In this document: positions 39,932-42,951 of the stretch, piece after piece
Position numbering within the stretch: position 1 is the first letter of the stretch
How the letters are laid out: each line of letters begins with the position of its first letter
Virus record (IMG/VR): IMGVR_UViG_3300011432_000027
Span: 1 to 42,951 of that record
DNA from: a virus
Reading direction: 5' to 3' (one strand)
DNA length: 42,951 nucleotides
Notes under the pieces: generated by a model
Databases searched by the model: none
Told to the model about the DNA's origin: nothing
What the model saw: the letters and a program-made list of their open reading frames with translations, nothing else
Program-made: the position numbers and the translations under genes

Positions 39932-40041
39932 GGTGCTCCTTTGGCACACGTTGACGCAGCGGATTCTTGAGTGGGTTACTCACCGCCGGCGGCTATGCCT
40001 CCCGTTGGTTCCTTACCCAGTGATCACCGTATCACCCGTCG
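39932..40041 (-). promoter_or_regulatory. Leader of the capsid gene with an extended -10-like element
   Basis: A 110-base gap before the capsid gene. Minus-strand TGATACGGT (40026-40034) carries the TGn extension and a TANNNT hexamer (TACGGT, 40026-40031), with no good -35 box. The palindrome CCGCCGGCGG lies within the leader. This may give separate, strong transcription of the capsid gene. No small ORF with a ribosome site is seen. Confidence 0.45.
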
Positions 40042-40476
40042 CTACCCGGTGAGGTGAAAGAACGGTTCCTGCTGGAACTGGGTACGCAACTCTTCAGTGT
40101 ACTGATCGGGTGTCGGGATGAGAAAGGGTTGCCCGGGTGTGCCCGGGTGGTTTACCTCGTGGAACCGGTAGATGCCCGGACCGTACGGGCCGTCCGCCCA
40201 GTAGAAGACGAGGAGCGGCGCGTTGGACGCGGCGATGGTGTGTGGCTGAGTCGGGTACTCCACGTGTTCGGCGTAGTCAGCCTCGGCCGCGATGCGTACG
40301 ACGACGCGGGTCTCCGACTCATCGACGACGGTCGGGTCCACGATGGAGTCACGCAGGAAGCCCGTTCGCACGGGTGCGTTCAGGCGTGCCTCATCCGTGA
40401 AGTACTGCGCGGTTCGAATCAATGTCTCCCGACACCCGAAGCGAAGCCGTTCACGAAGTGCGTCTGCGTTAGCCAC
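40042..40476 (-). CDS. HK97-gp10-like neck/tail-completion protein
   Basis: A 144-residue protein of the HK97 gp10 family. NAPVRTGFLRDSI near 36, an ADYAEHVEYPTQPHTI stretch, LLVFYW and HEVNHPGTPGQPFLIP are its typical string of motifs. Such proteins sit at the head-tail joint and complete the tail. GTG at 40476 overlaps the protease gene by 8 bases. Unusually, it lies between protease and capsid; in most phages it follows the adaptor genes. Confidence 0.82.
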   Translation of the reverse strand: MANADALRERLRFGCRETLIRTAQYFTDEARLNAPVRTGFLRDSIVDPTVVDESETRVVVRIAAEADYAEHVEYPTQPHTIAASNAPLLVFYWADGPYGPGIYRFHEVNHPGTPGQPFLIPTPDQYTEELRTQFQQEPFFHLTG

Positions 40477-42739
40477 CGCTGTCGTACTTGTCCATCATCT
40501 TGAAGATCTTGTCGGGATCGCCCGTGAAGGTAGCGGTGGAATGTCCCGACGGGCCGGCCTCACTGGTCATCCGCCCACCCACTCCGGCCTCCTTCGCCAT
40601 CGCGGCGGCGCCCTGCTTTCCACCTACGACGTCGACATCATTCACCGTGGCACGACCGCCGTCCACCTGGATGCCGTACGTTTCCTTCAGCTCATCGGCA
40701 CGGTCTGCACCCAGGCCGAACCCAGTCTTCGCGTCGACCTCAGCCTTGAGGGCGTCCATGCGGTCGCCCTGCATCGACCCACGTTCACCCGAGAACTTCT
40801 GTGACGTGCCGTCCGTCATCTTCACGGTGTAGGTACGCACCGATGGGTTGTCCGCCGTCGCCTTCGTCGCGGTGAACTTGACGGACTTCACGTCATCGAG
40901 TGACTTACCCTCACCGAGTTGCTTGAGTGCGGCGGCCGTGTCGGGGTGGGAACCGCTAGATTCTTTTCCCCCGTCAGACGACCCACCACCTCCCTCCGAC
41001 GCGAAGCGGCCGTCGTCGTCACGGGCCTGCTCGAACTCCTCCACATCCTCGTCCTCGAAGACACCGATCGTCGAGCCGACGCGCCCGATCCGTGCAACGC
41101 GACGGGCACGTTGGGTTCGCATCACCTGCCCTACCTTCGCCGGATCCTTCTCACGGGCAAACTCGACGGTCGGAAACACCTCGGCGGCGAGGGTCAACAT
41201 CGTCGCCTCCATCGCCTCGAAGCGTGCGATGAACTCGTCGTCGGTGCCGGGCACGTCATCCTCTGTGAACTCGAGGGTGGCAACGGGTGGGTTCAGCAAC
41301 GCATCCTCGAGGCGGGCAAGCCGCTCGGCCAGGTTCTCCTCGGGTACGAGGACACCCGCCGCCACCAGGGCGACCGGAACGTCGGCCACGAGTTCGGCGC
41401 GGGCGCGCGGGACCGGGAAGCCCGGGGCGTTGACGGCCAACGCCGCCAGCAGCTCGAGACTTCCGCCGATCTTGCGCCAGTCACCCGAGGGTGCGGACGC
41501 TCGAAGTGTGCGAAGCGTCGCCTCACTCACGTCGGGTCGAACGGCACCCGCGACCCAGATACCGATCGCGTCCTCACCGCAGGCGAGGTCGGCGACGGCG
41601 GTACCGGTGTTGTCGTAGTGTCGCGTCACGTCGTGTGGACTGAGGCGGGTCGATGTGGACGCGTGACCCGTGCCCAGGGTTAGCGGACCGGTCGCGACCT
41701 GCTTGCCCTCGCGGGTCAGCACCGCACCGGTGCGGAAGTACGCGTAGTCACTCTTGCTTGGCGGCGGGGTGAGGCACTGGCCCAGGTGGCCGGTGTGGCA
41801 CGTTCCCCAGGTTGCCAGGTGCCCGTACACCCGACCCTCATCCGTGATCGTCAGCGCGGTCGGGGCGGTCAGGTTCGGGTTCTCGAACCACGTCTCGGGT
41901 GGGCGACACGGAATGCAGTCGCCGTCGGCGGACGCAACCAGGTTGACCATGAACTCGGCGGATGCGGCGACCGCCTCCTCGTTCGCGATGCGGGTGTTTC
42001 CGAACGCGGGAAAGGGAAGCACGGTGGTGCCGATGATGACGCCCGACTTGATCAGCTGACTCATGCGGTCGCTGCCGTCCTCGGCGAGGGTGACCTCCGT
42101 GTCCGCATCGGCGATGTCCGCCGAGTTGCCCGTGAGGTACCCGCCGTCCACGAGAAGGTCGAGCTTCTCTCCCTCCGCGAGGGGGACGTAGTCACCGCGA
42201 CCCCAGATCTGCGACGACTTGGGATCCTCGGTGCCGTCCTCGTTGCCGCGCCATGCCTCACGGATCGTTCCACCCAACTCCGAACCCTCGTGACCGGGCG
42301 TGTTCACGGTCTTGAACATGACCGGGAAGGGCGGGTCGCGCCACGTCAGCCCACCCTGGGCGAACGAACGCCCGTCGTTGGTGACCTTCGACTCATCGAC
42401 GATGAGGATCTTGAACGTCTGCTTGCCCTCCTCGGGTGCGCGCTCATCCTCATCCTCGTCATCCTCAGTGTCGTCGGACGCCGCCTCCTCCTCCTCCTCC
42501 TCCTCGCCCTCTTCCTCGTCCTCGTCACTCGAGGCAACGAGTGCGGCGAGCTCGGCGGGTCCCTCGAACGCGGGCTCCCACGACGCGATGTCGAGGATCA
42601 GCTCGTCGGTGATGGGGGTGGAGAGTTCGGAACGTGACAGGGTAGCGACCCGCGCGTTCGTCTCATCGTCGCGCAGGACGAGCCACCGGTCACCGTCCTC
42701 AGCTCGACCAATGACCTGGAACGTGTGCATGATGGTCAT
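40469..42739 (-). CDS. Capsid maturation protease, large with acidic tract and extra C-terminal domain
   Basis: A 756-residue protein, far longer than usual prohead proteases. After MTIMHTFQVIGRAED is a Glu/Asp run (about 68-105). The protease-type core spans about 106-390 (GLTWRDPPFPVMFKTVNTPG, then GHEGSELGGTI with the catalytic His region, SGVIIGTTVLPFPAFGNTRI, and GRVYGHLATWGTCHTGHLGQ). A helical region follows to about 560. The C-terminal 150 residues, after a DDDGRFASEGGGGSSDGG linker, form an unknown domain. It would process the capsid scaffold. ATG at 42739 has GGAGGAG upstream. Confidence 0.85.
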   Translation of the reverse strand: MTIMHTFQVIGRAEDGDRWLVLRDDETNARVATLSRSELSTPITDELILDIASWEPAFEGPAELAALVASSDEDEEEGEEEEEEEAASDDTEDDEDEDERAPEEGKQTFKILIVDESKVTNDGRSFAQGGLTWRDPPFPVMFKTVNTPGHEGSELGGTIREAWRGNEDGTEDPKSSQIWGRGDYVPLAEGEKLDLLVDGGYLTGNSADIADADTEVTLAEDGSDRMSQLIKSGVIIGTTVLPFPAFGNTRIANEEAVAASAEFMVNLVASADGDCIPCRPPETWFENPNLTAPTALTITDEGRVYGHLATWGTCHTGHLGQCLTPPPSKSDYAYFRTGAVLTREGKQVATGPLTLGTGHASTSTRLSPHDVTRHYDNTGTAVADLACGEDAIGIWVAGAVRPDVSEATLRTLRASAPSGDWRKIGGSLELLAALAVNAPGFPVPRARAELVADVPVALVAAGVLVPEENLAERLARLEDALLNPPVATLEFTEDDVPGTDDEFIARFEAMEATMLTLAAEVFPTVEFAREKDPAKVGQVMRTQRARRVARIGRVGSTIGVFEDEDVEEFEQARDDDGRFASEGGGGSSDGGKESSGSHPDTAAALKQLGEGKSLDDVKSVKFTATKATADNPSVRTYTVKMTDGTSQKFSGERGSMQGDRMDALKAEVDAKTGFGLGADRADELKETYGIQVDGGRATVNDVDVVGGKQGAAAMAKEAGVGGRMTSEAGPSGHSTATFTGDPDKIFKMMDKYDSGG

Positions 42740-42740
42740 C

Positions 42741-42951
42741 TTACTCCTCCTCACCTGAAGTGAGCGTGAAGGACTGCACAACGGCGCACAGGCAGCCGTT
42801 GTGATCACCCGGGTGGTAGTACTCGGTACCGAGCCAGGCGTCGTCGGGGTTCACCTCGAGTGCCGGGTCACTCCACGATGTGAACGAGAGCCCGTCGAGG
42901 TCGAGGTGCGGGTCGAAGCTGTTGCGCACGGCGGGTCCGTAGTCCCACTGC
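42741..42951 (-). CDS. C-terminal part of a MuF/portal-type head protein, cut by the right edge
   Basis: The frame is open to the window edge (70 codons), so the gene continues to the right. An in-frame GTG at 42929 is unlikely to be its true start. HPGDHNGCLCAVV near the end is the C-terminal metal- or cysteine-type motif of MuF-like minor head proteins, often fused to portals in actinophages. Its last codons (GAGGAGGAG) form the ribosome site of the protease gene. The gene order MuF-protease-capsid is standard. Confidence 0.75.
   Translation of the reverse strand, partial: QWDYGPAVRNSFDPHLDLDGLSFTSWSDPALEVNPDDAWLGTEYYHPGDHNGCLCAVVQSFTLTSGEEE

Noticed and set aside
1-42951. CRISPR array, insertion sequence or integrase with attachment sites
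   Set aside because: No regularly spaced direct repeats, transposase motifs, terminal inverted repeats or recombinase signatures were seen. The only nuclease of mobile type is the HNH gene.

Overview
This window reads as a 43-kb piece of a tailed-bacteriophage genome that infects a high-GC Gram-positive (actinobacterial) host. The pointers are a WhiB-type iron-sulfur regulator, GC-rich codons, very frequent GTG starts, GTGA/ATGA stop-start overlaps and an actinophage-style capsid maturation protease. Every gene but one is read from the minus strand, so transcription runs from the right edge to the left edge. No tRNA, CRISPR array, integrase or attachment site was seen, and no stretch over about 120 bases lacks a gene.

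Right third (about 26.3-42.9 kb, first in transcription order): virion and lysis genes. These are the C-terminus of a MuF/portal-like protein, a capsid maturation protease, an HK97-gp10-like protein, an HK97-fold capsid protein with its own N-terminal scaffold, and a long run of small beta-rich structural proteins. A holin-like membrane protein and an M15-like endolysin sit inside that run. The block ends with a two-lectin-domain protein, a proline/arginine-rich repeat protein and a head-to-tail adaptor-like protein. A capsid gene is present, but no tape measure and no tail-assembly pair are in the window.

Middle (about 18.9-26.3 kb): a glycosylation block with five glycosyltransferase-like proteins, a UDP-sugar epimerase and a dTDP-glucose 4,6-dehydratase-like enzyme, mixed with small membrane and unknown proteins. 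A second sugar set lies at 5.4-8.8 kb: an SIS-domain isomerase, a nucleotidyltransferase-kinase fusion and another glycosyltransferase-like protein.

Left-middle (about 8.7-18.9 kb): replication, recombination and nucleotide metabolism. It holds a family A DNA polymerase, an SNF2 helicase, a RuvC-like resolvase, a Sak4-like ATPase with a DUF669 partner and a Cas4/RecB-like nuclease, dCMP deaminase, a thymidylate-synthase homologue, a dNMP kinase with a UDG-like tail, and an HNH endonuclease. A dUTPase/dCTPase-like protein lies further left at 4.7 kb.

Left end (0-5.4 kb): probable early or regulatory genes, including WhiB, DUF932, a C5-cytosine methyltransferase, a secreted transglycosylase and a HTH protein. 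They are served by at least two near-consensus sigma-70-type promoters.

The main hypothesis is that the phage makes hypermodified cytosine. The thymidylate-synthase homologue carries Asp at the position (E. coli Asn177) that decides dUMP versus dCMP, as in T4 dCMP hydroxymethylase. Around it are counterparts of other T4 hydroxymethylcytosine genes (dCTPase/dUTPase family, dCMP deaminase, dNMP kinase) and many sugar-activating and sugar-transferring enzymes. The amino-acid evidence for the Asp is direct; the pathway is inference.
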